Of a DNA stretch of 64,000 nucleotides, positions 1-10,559 are shown in pieces. The notes beneath the pieces were generated by a model, which saw only the letters and a list, made by a program, of their open reading frames with translations, did no database searches and was not told the origin of the DNA. This stretch comes from Chondrus crispus. Lineage: Eukaryota > Rhodophyta > Florideophyceae > Gigartinales > Gigartinaceae. The translations under genes were made by a program, and so were the position numbers. The number at the start of each line of letters is the position of its first letter. The first letter of the stretch is position 1. The DNA lies in the NCBI RefSeq assembly GCF_000350225.1, contig NW_005179214.1:1-64000 (forward strand). Direction: 5' to 3'.

Positions 1-15
1 ATGAATGAATTGAGT

Positions 16-1389
16 TTACTTAAAGAGGCCCAGAACTTTGGCAACAGTGATGAATTGCTTCACATGGGCAGACCCTTTGATAGAGATGAATGGGACATGC
101 ACTTGAAGTACTCCTAGTACGTCGCTGCGATTTACATCAGCAAATATAGACTGACAAGGATTGGATTGAAGATTCCATCGCAGGTAGAACGACTCCTTCC
201 GGTCCGATGGTCCGCTGACCACTTTTTCAGCACTCATTACCTTGGAAATGCGTTCTTGGAAGTTAAGCTCTGATAGTCTTATGTCTTCCAGTGGATAGGA
301 GTAGGTCTGCTCTATGGAATCCCAAGTGCAATCCCGACGAAATACAACGTGCCGTTGTTCATCCTCGTCATCCCTTATAACAGCAAGAGAATCTCCAATT
401 GTCATATAGCACGGGTCAGAAAGAGATTCGGTGTTGGGACCGGCCATACAGCCTATCACTCTGGCAGATACATAATTGTCGGTACCTTTTTCCAGCCTTT
501 TTGCGATGATCACGTCACTGACAACTTGCGGTGATGCTGGTCCGAGTGCTTCTGACAAGTCTAGGAAGCTCCTAAAGTATATACTCGTCTCCTTCACAAC
601 TGATTTCCGGCACATATAATCTTCCGGAAGAATAGAAACCTTTGTTCGTAGCTGAGCTTTGACTCTTTCGGATATACAATCAAACTGGAGCAATGTGCAG
701 TCTGCTCGCGCCTTAAATGAGTCTTGTACAAACCACTTCGTCCCACGGGTTATTTCAACTGGGGTAGGACGTGTCGGTGTCTTGAGTAACCAATGCTCTA
801 GACGCAACGAAATAAACTTAAGAGGAATATTGGAGCCTGCATCAGAAATGAGGAGCGGATTCTGAGTCCATAGTGCAGTCGTAATCGAGGATTGCTGTCC
901 TTTCACCACTTCCTCAAGATACTGAAGGCGTCTGGAAAGAGCATTTAGCTCACGAGTATCTTTGATTGTATTCTGGTCAAGTGAGACAGTCGTCGTGTGG
1001 TTAACCTTCTTGCATTTTTCTACCATGGCACTACCTGGAGCATAGTCCATATCATCTGCATCCATCGATGCGCTTGCCACGTCTGAGCTTGCGCTGTTAT
1101 CCAATCGCACGGATGTATCTTTGAGTCTCCAGCTAAACTTTTGTCCATCTTGTACAAACTCGTTTCCCTCCTTGAAAGTAACCTTGCTTTTACATGCCCT
1201 GAATCCAAACGCTGCCTTGTATTGAATGGTCCCTTTGAGCACCTCTCGACGATCATCATGAAGGTAGTTGAGACTAATGACTGTTGCTGAGAACCATGCC
1301 TTGCTTTCTTCTTCATTCTCCAAGGTATAGTAGACCTCTATATCACTCCCGAATTGGAGGCCATTGAAAAGATCTGATACCATTATCAA
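16..1389 (-). CDS. Hypothetical protein with an N-terminal Tudor/Agenet-like domain
   Basis: This is an open frame of 457 codons ending in TAA at 16-18. Residues about 14-90 look like a small beta-barrel chromatin-reader fold of the Tudor/Agenet type. The pattern is an acidic/aromatic start (GSDIEVYYTLENEEESKAWF), a W-x-x-A-x-V strand, then a V-x-F strand. A short coiled-coil-like stretch follows near residues 140-165 (RELNALSRRLQYLEEVVKGQ). The remaining 290 residues match no family I recognise. If the domain call is right, the protein would bind modified histone tails or DNA-associated proteins in the nucleus; this is inference. It lies on the same strand as the downstream transposase and the dioxygenase, in a block full of mobile repeats. 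The frame is intact. Alternatives are a PWWP or BAH-like barrel, or an unrelated lineage-specific protein. Confidence 0.5.
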   Translation of the reverse strand: MIMVSDLFNGLQFGSDIEVYYTLENEEESKAWFSATVISLNYLHDDRREVLKGTIQYKAAFGFRACKSKVTFKEGNEFVQDGQKFSWRLKDTSVRLDNSASSDVASASMDADDMDYAPGSAMVEKCKKVNHTTTVSLDQNTIKDTRELNALSRRLQYLEEVVKGQQSSITTALWTQNPLLISDAGSNIPLKFISLRLEHWLLKTPTRPTPVEITRGTKWFVQDSFKARADCTLLQFDCISERVKAQLRTKVSILPEDYMCRKSVVKETSIYFRSFLDLSEALGPASPQVVSDVIIAKRLEKGTDNYVSARVIGCMAGPNTESLSDPCYMTIGDSLAVIRDDEDEQRHVVFRRDCTWDSIEQTYSYPLEDIRLSELNFQERISKVMSAEKVVSGPSDRKESFYLRWNLQSNPCQSIFADVNRSDVLGVLQVHVPFISIKGSAHVKQFITVAKVLGLFK

Positions 1390-2067
1390 CTGGTGGATGG
1401 TATCGTCCTCCGTTAATTTCCCTTGGAAAGTGATACTTGGGAAATTTGTTTGAAATATATACCGAAGACTAAAGAGTTGGGGGTAACCATTAATGGTTCC
1501 AATTGGAACGTTGTCAGTATATAGACATATGTGTTTTTTGTGAAATCGATATTTTTGTAACGGTCACATTTAAAGATGCACGGCTCTGTGCAGCATCTAA
1601 ATACCATGGGACTTAGACGTGCAAGTGAACAGCTGGGTATGGGCTCCAAAGGTACCGACATCATCCAGTCCCGATTGCTTTGAAAGTCAGTCATGTGTCA
1701 TTGAATTACTGTTCTTTTAATCATAGTTGCTTTAGATTTAATTGTGCAATGAAGATAGAAGTGTCACTACAGAGTGATGATGATACTGTTATCGCTATTG
1801 AAAGTATGAATTACCCAGTACCTACTCTTAGATGTCGTCCTCATCAGTGCCCTTCCTCTTTGAATCACTGTCACCACTAGAATCACTTTATTTTTGTGAC
1901 ATCAACATCTTGAAGTGCTCTTTTGTTGACTGTTTTGTGATTCACACACAAATTGTTTTGTGACTCTCACACCATTGTCTCACAATCATCTCCAACATCA
2001 ACAAACCATCACAAACCCATTTAAAAAGCATAGCTGATAGCCTTGTTCTACAGACATTTTACGGCCT
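1390..2067. other. Intergenic, no gene seen
   Basis: AT-rich sequence with no convincing reading frame. From 1880 to 2000 it carries several loosely repeated TCACA/TTTTGTGA words but no clear repeat unit. Confidence 0.5.
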
Positions 2068-2544
2068 TCACTCTCGGGCTTGTGAAGCCTGCCTTATTCG
2101 TTGAAAAGTGCGTCGCCCAGAGTCAAACTCCCTCTCATAGACAGGAGAGGGCCCATGGTGCTTCAGTGTAGGGCGAGAATGCCAGACCGTCCGGCAGCTG
2201 CAGCAGATAGCTTGCCTACATGTAGAACACCACTGCACTTGGCGCGAGCTCTTTCTAAGTGCCTTGGGCCCGTCTTTTGTCCGTCTTTTGACCCCAATAC
2301 AGAGTACGCAGTAGGTTTGGGTCCCACTGACCTTCTCGTGCAGTACATTCCGGTTCAACCTACGCAATTGCGAACACGAAGGGAAGGGGAAGTGTCTCTG
2401 GAAATTAGCCGTAGAGGGCTGGAAACGGAGATATGTTTTTGTGTGACGTTGTTCAGTTTGTTTGCCATTTGAGATGGAGAGCCTTTTATATGTGATCTTC
2501 GTGATGCCCCCACACAACTCACACAAAGCCATCACAAAATGCAC
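2068..2544 (-). pseudogene. Transposase C-terminal Cys-rich zinc-binding fragment (piggyBac-like)
   Basis: The frame of 158 codons contains a compact cysteine cluster: C79 and C82, then C106, C109, C114, C115 and C117, followed by W121-H122. The order CxxC, basic linker with RTK, CxxC, CCxC, xWH resembles the zinc-ribbon/RING-like tail of piggyBac-family transposases. No DDE catalytic core is present beside it, so this is only a remnant. The sequence downstream is a repeat array, which suggests the rest was lost. The family call rests on cysteine spacing alone and could equally be another small zinc-binding domain. Confidence 0.4.
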
Positions 2545-2589
2545 ACTGCCATCACAAAATGCACACTGTCAGTGTGAGAGTTTTGATTT

Positions 2590-4722
2590 CAAGGTTGACG
2601 CCACGTGTAAAACATTGCATATCGATCCACACGTGTAATACATTGCATTTAGGTCCACACGTGTGATGTGTTTGTCGCGCGACAAGATCTACAAAAGCTG
2701 TATGGGTGGCTACCCATACTAGAATCAACCTCTAAAAAATTAACAAAAATTAATCTAGTTCCAGTATGGCTGGCCAGCCATACAGCTTTTGTAAATCTTG
2801 TCGCGCGACAGCCATTACATATTACAGGGTCGCTCAATAGTGCCTACTTTAGTAGTGTTTCCCTCTATATAGTGCTATGGCTCAATCTCTGGCACAGGTT
2901 ATCATACGCTCACGTGTACCATCCGGCATGGTTCAGTATTCAAAGGATGAAGTTATTTAGTTGTGTTATACAGGCTTTGTTGTGTTTGTGTTACAAGTGT
3001 GCTTTGTCCCCAAATATATGTATTTGAGCCTCCTTTCTATAGCGCCAACCTCCCAATAGTGCCATAGCTAGAGGTATGTCACGCTATAGCACTATATCGT
3101 AGGAGGCACTGTATACGATTCCGTATCATAATCGGCCAATCATCATCCACCAGCTTCTCGCACGTGTAAAACATTGCGTTTTGGTCACCACGTGTAATAC
3201 ATTGCATTTTGGTCGCCACGTGTAAAACATTGCATATCGATCCACACGTGTAATACATTGCATTTGGGTCCACACGTGTGATGTGTTTGTCGCGCGACAA
3301 GATCTACAAAAGCTGTATGGGTGGCTACCCATACTAGAATCAACCTCTAAAAAATTAACAAAAACTAATCTAGTTCCAGTATGGCTGGCCAGCCATACAG
3401 ATTTTGTAAATCTTGTCGCGCGACAGCCATTATATGCTACAGGGGGGGTTGCTCAATAGTGCCTACTTTAGTAGTGCTTCCCTCTATATAGTGCTATGGC
3501 TTGCCCTCTGGCACAGGTTATCATAAGCTCACACGTGTATCATCCGGCATGGTTCAGTACGCAGTACAGCTATCCATGCTGTCTTAAAGGAGACCCTGAC
3601 CAAAGGATGTTGTGTTATGCTGGCTTTGTTGTGTTTGTGTTACAAGTGTGCTTTGTCCCCAAATATATGTATTTGAGCCACCTTTCTATAGCGCCATCCC
3701 CCCAATAGGGCCATAGCTAGAGGTATGTCACGCTATAGCACTATATCGTAGGAGGCACTGTATACGATTCCGTATCATAATCGGCCAATCATCATCCACC
3801 AGCTTCTCGCACGTGTAAAACATTGCGTTTTGGTCACCACGTGTAATACATTGCATTTTGGTCGCCACGTGCAAAACACTGCATATCGATCCACACGTGT
3901 AATACATTGCATTTGGGTCCACACGTGTGATGTGTTTGTCGCGCGACAAGATCTACAAAAGCTGTATGGGTGGCTACCCATACTAGAATCAACCTCTAAA
4001 AAATTAACAAAAATTAATCTAGTTCCAGTATGGTCTGGCCAGCCATACAGCTTTTGTAAATCTTGTCGCGCGACAGCCATTACATATTACAGGGTCGCTC
4101 AATAGTGCCTACTTTAGTAGTGTTTCACTCTTTATAGTGCTATGGCTCACTCTCTGGCACAGGTTTTCATACGCTCACATGTATCATCCGGCATGGTTCA
4201 GTACTCAAAGGATGAAGTTATTTAGTTGTGTTATACAGGCTTTGTTGTGTTTGTGTTAGCAGTGTGCATTGTCCCCAAATATATGTATTTGAGCCTCCTT
4301 TCTATAGTGCCAACCTCCTAATAGTGCCATAGCTAGAGGTATGTCACGCTATAGAACTATATCGTAGGAGGCACTGTATACGATTCCGTATCATAATCGG
4401 CCAATCATCATCTACCAGCTTCTCGCACGTGTAAAACATTGCGTTTTGGTCACCACGTGTAATACATTGCATTTTGGTCGCCACGTGTAAAACATTGCAT
4501 ATCGATCCACACGTGTAATACATTGCATTTGGGTCCACACGTGTGATGTGTTTGTCGCGCGACAAGATCTACAAAAGTTGTATGGGTGGCTACCCATACT
4601 AGAATCAACCTCTAAAAAATTAACAAAAATTAATCTAGTTCCAGTATGGCTGGCCAGCCATACAGCTTTTGTAAATCTTGTCGCGCGACAGCCATTACAT
4701 GTCATTCCAAAGAAACTTGTCT
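2590..4722. repeat. Tandem array of 615-650 bp units, each with a foldback MITE-like core
   Basis: Four copies of a foldback core begin at 2674, 3289, 3938 and 4554, so the spacings are 615, 649 and 616 bases. Each core of about 137 bp starts GTCGCGCGACAAGATCTACA and ends with its near-perfect inverted copy. Between the cores lie conserved blocks with the CACGTG-repeat cluster on the left and short elements such as CAATAGTGCC. Several long reading frames here on both strands are by-products of the repeats. I interpret the array as a MITE that was amplified together with its flank by unequal exchange. Confidence 0.85.
2602..4546. repeat. Clusters of CACGTG sites at exact 28 bp spacing
   Basis: In the fourth unit CACGTG occurs at 4426, 4454, 4482, 4510 and 4538, exactly 28 bases apart. 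The following word is always close to TAAAACATTGC or TAATACATTGC. The second and third units carry the same five-site arrangement, with one site altered in the third. The first unit has three sites at 2602, 2630 and 2658. CACGTG is the palindromic core bound by bHLH/bZIP factors in many eukaryotes, so these may be binding arrays. Function is not shown. Confidence 0.7.
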
Positions 4723-4886
4723 GCGCATGCAGGCCTGCGCGGTATACCCTTCCCTAAAGCATTATTTGGTAAAAAAGGCTAATTTGATGATTCAGTTCTC
4801 GTTGCTGCCAGTGCGGACAATGGGTGCAGTCTTTCATCCCTGGACTCCAGGGAAACGCTCCGGGGCCTAAGCGTTCACCTCTTCTA

Positions 4887-5169
4887 CAGTTTCCCGCAAT
4901 GTTACCTCCGTGCCTCTCTGCGTCCCGCCAAAAAAGAAAATAGCCGGCACACAACACCTTTAAAGGCCAAACAGTAGTATTTGATCCACGATCAAACACT
5001 TTCTCGTCATGTTCACGAAACAGGCCTCCAGTTTCCCGAAATGTTACCTCCTCGCTTCTCCCCGTCCCGCCAAAAAAATGGCGGGCACACAGCACCGTTA
5101 AAGGCCAAACAGTAGTAATTGATCCACGATCAAACACCTTCTCGTCCTGCTCCCGGGATTGGCCTCCAG
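4887..5169. repeat. Direct tandem duplication, period about 142 bp
   Basis: The block beginning CAGTTTCCCG at 4887 is repeated from 5029 with scattered changes. Both copies share the words AATGTTACCTCC, GTCCCGCCAAAAAA and GATCCACGATCAAACAC. The second copy leads into the transposase fragment that follows. No gene is seen in it. Confidence 0.75.
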
Positions 5170-5727
5170 TTACGGACAATTCACGCCCCCTCCGATGTCG
5201 ATTGGAATGCGTCGTCAGGCAGCGCGCGCCAAGCAAGGGACAGACGGGACGCAAGGGCCAAAGACAAACGGCAGACAGCGGTAAATTTATTGAAGATGAA
5301 AAAAAGATTGCCGATGTGGTTCGCCTCACAGTCAACTGTGAGGCGAACCACACTGATGATCATCAGTCGTGGGACAGCAGACCGATTACAAAAATGTCTC
5401 AAGACCAAGGACGACGACAAACTGTCCCGCCTTCTTGACCCAGCCAACAACCGTCCCGGAGCCCCCCGTGTCGTCAAAGCGGACGAGGACAAAATCATTA
5501 AGCAGCGCATTAAATACACTGCCTCCCGGGGATTTGCAATTAACAATTATACATTGCGAGCTATCATGGCTCGCATTGCCAATGATGGTCGACGCGGTTT
5601 TCAGACGAAGGAAAACATGCCCTCCCCGGACGTTATTCGTACCTGGAGAACCCGAAACAGGGATATCACGTTTCCAACAGCCGATCCCACGAATCTTCTA
5701 ATCCTAGTTACTCCCCGACTCCTCTAA
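5119..5727 (+). pseudogene. Fragment of a DDE transposase N-terminal helix-turn-helix region (pogo/Tigger-like)
   Basis: The frame has 202 codons. Its first 100 residues are repeat-derived and contain a foldback segment at 5316-5351. Residues about 120-190 contain the pattern RGFAINNYTLRAIMARIAND followed by PSPDVIRTWRTRNRDI. This resembles the DNA-binding part of pogo/Tigger-type transposases, in which a helix-turn-helix precedes a short arm carrying a W-R-x-R-N signature. The catalytic DDE domain is absent and the frame stops soon after. It is therefore a relic and not a working gene. The family assignment is tentative. Confidence 0.45.
5316..5351. repeat. Hairpin: 16 bp perfect arms, 4 base loop
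   Basis: GTGGTTCGCCTCACAG is followed by TCAA and then the exact inverted copy of the arm. It lies inside the transposase fragment and inserts unrelated residues into that frame. Confidence 0.85.
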
Positions 5728-5790
5728 ATCTCCGAAGCACTGCGAATCCCTAAAGTACAAAAACCATCCTACTCCTTACTCCTGAATCCC

Positions 5791-6019
5791 CTGCCGGCCT
5801 GTGATCAGTGGCCTCTGATCACAGCTCCCCACTGATCACCGGTCCTAACTCTCAAAATTTGCACCCCAATTTGCAAATTTTATACAGCAATGACGATGTC
5901 GGACGACACCCCCTGCCGGCCTGTGATCAGTGGCCACTGATCACAGCTCCCCACTGATCACCGGTCCTAACTCTCAAAATTTGCACCCAAATTTTGCAAA
6001 TTTTATACAGCAATGACGG
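5791..6019. repeat. Direct tandem repeat, period 122 bp, two copies
   Basis: CTGCCGGCCTGTGATCAGTG begins at 5791 and again at 5913. Both copies run through the palindromic TGATCAGTGGCCACTGATCA-like core and the shared GCAAATTTTATACAGCAATG end. The first copy differs by one base in the palindrome. No gene is seen. Confidence 0.85.
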
Positions 6020-6334
6020 TGCACCGGTTGACAAGGAGAGTGGGTGTATGGTGAGGGAAACGAAAAAGTTAAGGATCAGACTGGCTGCGGGAACTAGAGA
6101 GGTGTAGGGACACGGACTTCGAAAGGCGGGGATACATAACGTACCCCCTTGCAACAAGCCCACAAAGGTAGCAGACCTGAATTTTGTTTGCAATAACGAT
6201 ACAGTTTATATGTCGCAACTACGGATATAGAGGCCGGCGCAGAGCTTATAGTCAGTGCATAAAAGTATGCAGAGCTGTGTGGTAGTACTAAAAACTGTTG
6301 AATAAAGACCAGAGTTCTTGTTCCGCACATATAC

Positions 6335-6850
6335 TTATGCCTGACGTGGCGGATACCCTTCCTTTCGCCCCCACACTTGATAAATACCACCGTCTGGGAG
6401 ACTCCTGTGTTGTACTGCTGAGTTTGATGTGCATATGAGACACATATGGTCGTCGCTTTCGGCGCTGTACTGCTCGCAGTAGTGCATAACTAATGCCTTT
6501 CGAACGTAGCTTCCAAGCTCAACCAGCGCTCTTCTTTCGTTTCGTTGTTGTATCATCACCCCGTATCCATCTTCTTCAGCTTCGCACTCCTTCACTGCGC
6601 AATATCGTGTTGTTTCTTGACTTTCTTTCTCACGAGCGTCCAGAATCCGGACTTGAACCACGGCTAGCACCATCCAGAACCTTCTGTCCTCATCATGCTC
6701 AGAATCATTGTTCTCATGAAGAGTGAATGTGAGATCAGGATCTGCAGTCGAAACTACAGAAGAATGCAAGGCTTGAATCACGCTCCCATAAGATATAGTG
6801 GCCAAAACAGATGTCTGGTCTCTTTTCGCCCGTCTGTTATTTTGCACCAC
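6335..6850 (-). CDS. Probable C-terminal continuation of the Tnp2-like transposase in a shifted frame
   Basis: A 171-codon frame overlaps the 3' end of the transposase by 73 bases. It reads as a typical acidic/basic protein tail, with a W-M-V-L-A-V-V-Q-V-R strand and an SYVRKALVMHYCEQ segment. The latter is reminiscent of the V-x-x-x-V-x-x-H-x-C pattern near the end of Tnp2 proteins. The most economical reading is one gene with a frameshift or an unrecognised small intron at about 6790-6850. The alternative is a chance open frame. No independent family match is claimed. Confidence 0.45.
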   Translation of the reverse strand: MVQNNRRAKRDQTSVLATISYGSVIQALHSSVVSTADPDLTFTLHENNDSEHDEDRRFWMVLAVVQVRILDAREKESQETTRYCAVKECEAEEDGYGVMIQQRNERRALVELGSYVRKALVMHYCEQYSAESDDHMCLICTSNSAVQHRSLPDGGIYQVWGRKEGYPPRQA

Positions 6851-9800
6851 TTGGCAGTTCCATATATCTGTACGGTTACGGAATTTCCATGGTCCGGCCG
6901 GCCACTTCTAAGACGTAGCTTTTGTTTCCATAAATGCTCTAAAAACTCCCTTGCTTTCAACAGAAATGCAAGGTCAGTTGATTGGAACATTTCCGAATGT
7001 TGACCTCCGTCTGCAGTGTTTCCGAGGTTCATAATTACTGAATTGTCTACGCGCCAGTCCTTCCTACTGAGAGACGACGATAAGAGTCCTTTCCGATGTA
7101 ATCGAAGGTTCTGCAGAACAGGAGTTGGGAAGCAGTCCTGAAGCTTTTGTAGAAATCTTCCCGCATCCTGAAGCCCAGAACTGTCGTAGCCCAAGAGATT
7201 TAAAACCGACTTCGCTGTCTCAAAGCTCCAGCCGTTCTCACTAATGTCAATGCCTTCAGTTTCAATTGCCAGACGAGTCTTCCAGTCGTTGGCAAGACGA
7301 TGTTCCATAGCCTGTAATTGTGAGTTTTTCATATTGGATTGAGCTACCCCCCTCTTCAATGGCTGATGAGCGCTTTCAAACAACAACTCTTGTACATGTC
7401 TTACACTACCGAACAGTGGCAATGTATGTGTGAAGAACTCCAACAATCTGTGAAGGTTTGGTTTGTCCAAATGAGTGGAGGCAAAGCTGTTTGTGCGACA
7501 CAGCTTATCTACTCGAGATAGGTAACGAAGTGCCATATTACGAATCTCCAGAAGTCTCTTGGTTCCTCCTTCTTCATTGTGTGTGTCTAATGACCTCTTA
7601 CCATCTATCCTTGAGTCCGGAAAGTACTGTGTTCTGCTCACGAGAGAGGAAAACAGGTCGAGGAGGTCGAGAGCTTCATCGATAGTAGCACAGTTTCCGC
7701 TCTCTCTCTCGCCTGTGATTTTGTTCACGTACCAAGCACTCTTCATCGCCCGTGGTGCTACCAAGAGCAGGCAGTACATAGACGATATCGTCATTGAATG
7801 TAGCACATGCTTGTCATGGTTGATTAGGCTCTCCTGATATATGAGATAGCCATCCTTCAAAGCCATCTTGGCAATTGCCTCGGCATCTTTGCGTACATCT
7901 TTTGGTAGCAGTGTTATACAGAGATTCATGATGTCGCGACCAATCCCGACGAAAAGATGATCGGGGGCCACAACGCATGAGCGATACGAATCGAAAACAG
8001 AAGGAACAACCGGTTTGCTACTGCCGAGTACACGAGGCACACGAGCGCGAACTTGTCGCAGTTTCTCAGAGAGTTGATGAAGTGCCTGCAAACTTGTCTC
8101 AAACGTATCTGCGTCATCCATTCCGAGGGCTTTCAACTCTTCCCTGGATAACTTGGATCTCCTCAATGCAGTAGCCCGGTTCTCATCTCTCGCGAAAGAT
8201 GGATGGTCGGAATGGATGCGGGTTGTGTAACAATACTTGCTTCCTTGAAATCCAGACTTGTCGTACCTACCATAGCTGCATAAGTGACATGGAACATTGG
8301 AGCAGTGCCCTAGTAGGTCCAAAGTGTGGGACACTGCAGGATAGTCTCCAACGTACCCGACGACATCGAGAAAAAGAACAACCTTCTCTCCTTTTGCAGT
8401 GGTCATCTCAAATCCCTTTTCTGTCCCCTCAATGATATCATCAATAACTGCCGCCAGTACCTCGTTTGTAGATACCCCTGGAGGAGTTAGCCCGATAGGT
8501 CTGATGGCTCCTGCTCCATTGCGGTTCTCCGGAGCCATACCTATTGGCAGCATGTATACACCACCCATGCTTCCTTTCTTTCCAATGTACGGCGTAAATC
8601 CATCAGAGTACAGAAACATTCTATACACAACGTACTTTCTTCCATCTTCCAAACGTCCACTGCTTTCCGCATCGACGCGATGACCCTTGTTCATTGGATT
8701 ATCATCGGCAGATACTCGTTTCACTACGGTTTTGTCAAACATCTGGTTGTAAACGCCCCTATTCGTTCCGGTGAGATTCGAAACATTTCTTTCAGAAGAT
8801 ACAACCAAGCTGGTGGCGTAGTCGTCATCACAGTTCTGTCTTCTCCACATCCTATACACAAGGAAGGGTGTTTGCGTTGGTTCTTCCGAATCTTCGGCGT
8901 CTGGCTGTCCTGGGAGTGCAAGTTCGACGACCATGTCACTGGGAAGGAATGCCCGAGATTCTGGTCTCTTCGTCTTCATCGTTTTGGTACGCTTTGAATT
9001 GGACTCCGCCTGCGGTTCTGTCCAGTTTGGCTCATCGTAAACAAAGAAGGAAGATACAACTGCATCAAATCTCATGTTCGTTGAGGACGTTACTGCAAAC
9101 TGGGCTTGCATCAATCTGCCCTTCACCGCGTCACTTGTTTCGAACGTAATGTTAAGAAGGAGCCCTTTTCGCAGTTTCACTGTCACACCATCTTCGGTTG
9201 GAATCCGATAAACAGATAGACTCCCAGCCCTATCCTTGATTATTGGAGTGTCCTCAATATCCGAGAACCTCGGTATCTCGATTGACGGATCCATATCATG
9301 CCGTCTTCCTTGCACCATCTCCCGCAATTTTGCTGTCGAAAAGTCAAGTTTTGCCCAGTTGCTCGGTCTTACAATCATGGTCGGAGCGCTGTCCTGTGAG
9401 GTATACTTTCCAACGCCAGCCTTCGACCCAGACTTCGACAAATCTACAGTAAACATTTCTACATGACAAGGAACGAAGAAGTTGGATTTCGCAAATGGAC
9501 GAACACGTCTCTTCAGAGTAGATGTACTTGGCAGTTTGAGAGTGAGCTGCTTTTCATTCGGTCTCCAGTTCCTAAAGTTGGCAAGTGTCTGATACGCAGT
9601 CTCGCTGAGACGCGTGCTCCCAGTTGCTGTTATTAGTGATGCAATATTTGTCCAGGTCAATCGAATTCCACCAGAAGCGCTTTCGAACATGCTGTCTATC
9701 AGCTCCTCAGACTCCTCAGCTTCGTAGGCATTGTCCTGCTCAACGCTCAATCCAATGTCTAATCCAGAAATTCCTTCGCTTTCTTCACAACGGATCGTGT

Positions 9801-9936
9801 TATTCCGTTCGGGGTGAAGACTTGATGGAAGTGCCTCCACACCGTCATGCATGACGCCTTGGTATTCTTGGAGGTCGCTTAAAAGCCCGTCTTTCAAAAG
9901 GGAAGCATAGGATTCTGACTGACCGTCTAGTAACAT
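6778..9936 (-). CDS. Tnp2/CACTA-like (Plavaka/KDZ-type) DNA transposase
   Basis: A 1,052-codon open frame. The central block at residues about 455-560 has the hallmarks of Tnp2-type transposases. There is an SDGFTPY strand, then PIGLTPPGVSTNEVLAAVID, then VLFLDVVGYVGDYPAVSHTL with acidic residues near D524 and D531. After these comes a cysteine cluster C545, C550, C553 (NVPCHLC). This matches the Tnp2/transposase_21 pattern of an RNase H-fold transposase with an inserted zinc-binding motif. Tnp2 enzymes cut and paste CACTA-type elements. The frame stays open upstream of the first ATG to about 10112, encoding a basic stretch (RNRKRARPCRQLSTKP) that looks like a missing N-terminal exon. The natural start is therefore probably upstream and joined by splicing. 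At the C-terminus the frame ends 73 bases inside another frame that appears to continue the protein. Confidence 0.75.
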   Translation of the reverse strand: MLLDGQSESYASLLKDGLLSDLQEYQGVMHDGVEALPSSLHPERNNTIRCEESEGISGLDIGLSVEQDNAYEAEESEELIDSMFESASGGIRLTWTNIASLITATGSTRLSETAYQTLANFRNWRPNEKQLTLKLPSTSTLKRRVRPFAKSNFFVPCHVEMFTVDLSKSGSKAGVGKYTSQDSAPTMIVRPSNWAKLDFSTAKLREMVQGRRHDMDPSIEIPRFSDIEDTPIIKDRAGSLSVYRIPTEDGVTVKLRKGLLLNITFETSDAVKGRLMQAQFAVTSSTNMRFDAVVSSFFVYDEPNWTEPQAESNSKRTKTMKTKRPESRAFLPSDMVVELALPGQPDAEDSEEPTQTPFLVYRMWRRQNCDDDYATSLVVSSERNVSNLTGTNRGVYNQMFDKTVVKRVSADDNPMNKGHRVDAESSGRLEDGRKYVVYRMFLYSDGFTPYIGKKGSMGGVYMLPIGMAPENRNGAGAIRPIGLTPPGVSTNEVLAAVIDDIIEGTEKGFEMTTAKGEKVVLFLDVVGYVGDYPAVSHTLDLLGHCSNVPCHLCSYGRYDKSGFQGSKYCYTTRIHSDHPSFARDENRATALRRSKLSREELKALGMDDADTFETSLQALHQLSEKLRQVRARVPRVLGSSKPVVPSVFDSYRSCVVAPDHLFVGIGRDIMNLCITLLPKDVRKDAEAIAKMALKDGYLIYQESLINHDKHVLHSMTISSMYCLLLVAPRAMKSAWYVNKITGERESGNCATIDEALDLLDLFSSLVSRTQYFPDSRIDGKRSLDTHNEEGGTKRLLEIRNMALRYLSRVDKLCRTNSFASTHLDKPNLHRLLEFFTHTLPLFGSVRHVQELLFESAHQPLKRGVAQSNMKNSQLQAMEHRLANDWKTRLAIETEGIDISENGWSFETAKSVLNLLGYDSSGLQDAGRFLQKLQDCFPTPVLQNLRLHRKGLLSSSLSRKDWRVDNSVIMNLGNTADGGQHSEMFQSTDLAFLLKAREFLEHLWKQKLRLRSGRPDHGNSVTVQIYGTAKWCKITDGRKETRHLFWPLYLMGA

Positions 9937-10478
9937 GAACCCATCTCCTGGACGTTTAGCTGGCTTTGTAGACAGTTGCCTACATGGCCTTGCTCTTTTT
10001 CGATTTCTTTCAAGCTGAGGTTCAGAAGAAGATGGTGCGTGCCCATCCGAAGTAGTCCCTTGTGATACAACATCTTCGGAACGCTTTGCATAAGGTCCGC
10101 GTTTTTAAGAACCCAACGACTCTTGCTTTGACGCCCCATCTGTGACAGTTTCGACCAGGTCCGCAACTAGAAGTGGGGCTGCAGTAAAGTTTGGCATGGA
10201 CCTCGGCATTAACAAGATTTCAGCAAGCTTACTGCTCTACAGCCGAAAGAAGGTCTTTTGTTACATTTGGCGATGCATACGGTTGTGCCGTTAATATTAA
10301 AGCTTGGTTCAATGAATAGAAACGGTAAAAAGGATATGCTCCTACTCGCATTTTGATGTGATGCCGCATGCAAAAGCTCAATGAATGGCTGTCGTTAAGG
10401 ACAGCCATGCCATACCGAATTCGGTAATTTCAAATTGAGATTTCAGTACGACACGTGCCCATGAACAGTTTGAAATAT
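9937..10478. other. 5' region of the transposase gene and intergenic spacer
   Basis: From 9937 to about 10112 the minus strand stays open in the transposase frame without an ATG, ending at an in-frame stop. This is likely coding and spliced to an unseen first exon. From about 10170 to 10478 I see no gene. Confidence 0.4.
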
Positions 10479-10559
10479 CTAGCTACCGGTTTTTTCTAAA
10501 CACTGCATATATATATGCAGCAATATAGTTCCAGGACCAGATCCAACTCCCTGCACGCG

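Noticed and set aside
2602..4546. CRISPR-like array from the 28 bp CACGTG repeats
   Set aside because: The repeat has no unique spacers between units, no cas genes are near, and the context is eukaryotic transposon DNA.
3079..4757. Families of 60-100 codon frames repeated along the 2.6-4.7 kb array
   Set aside because: They simply translate the tandem repeat on both strands and have no start-site or domain support.
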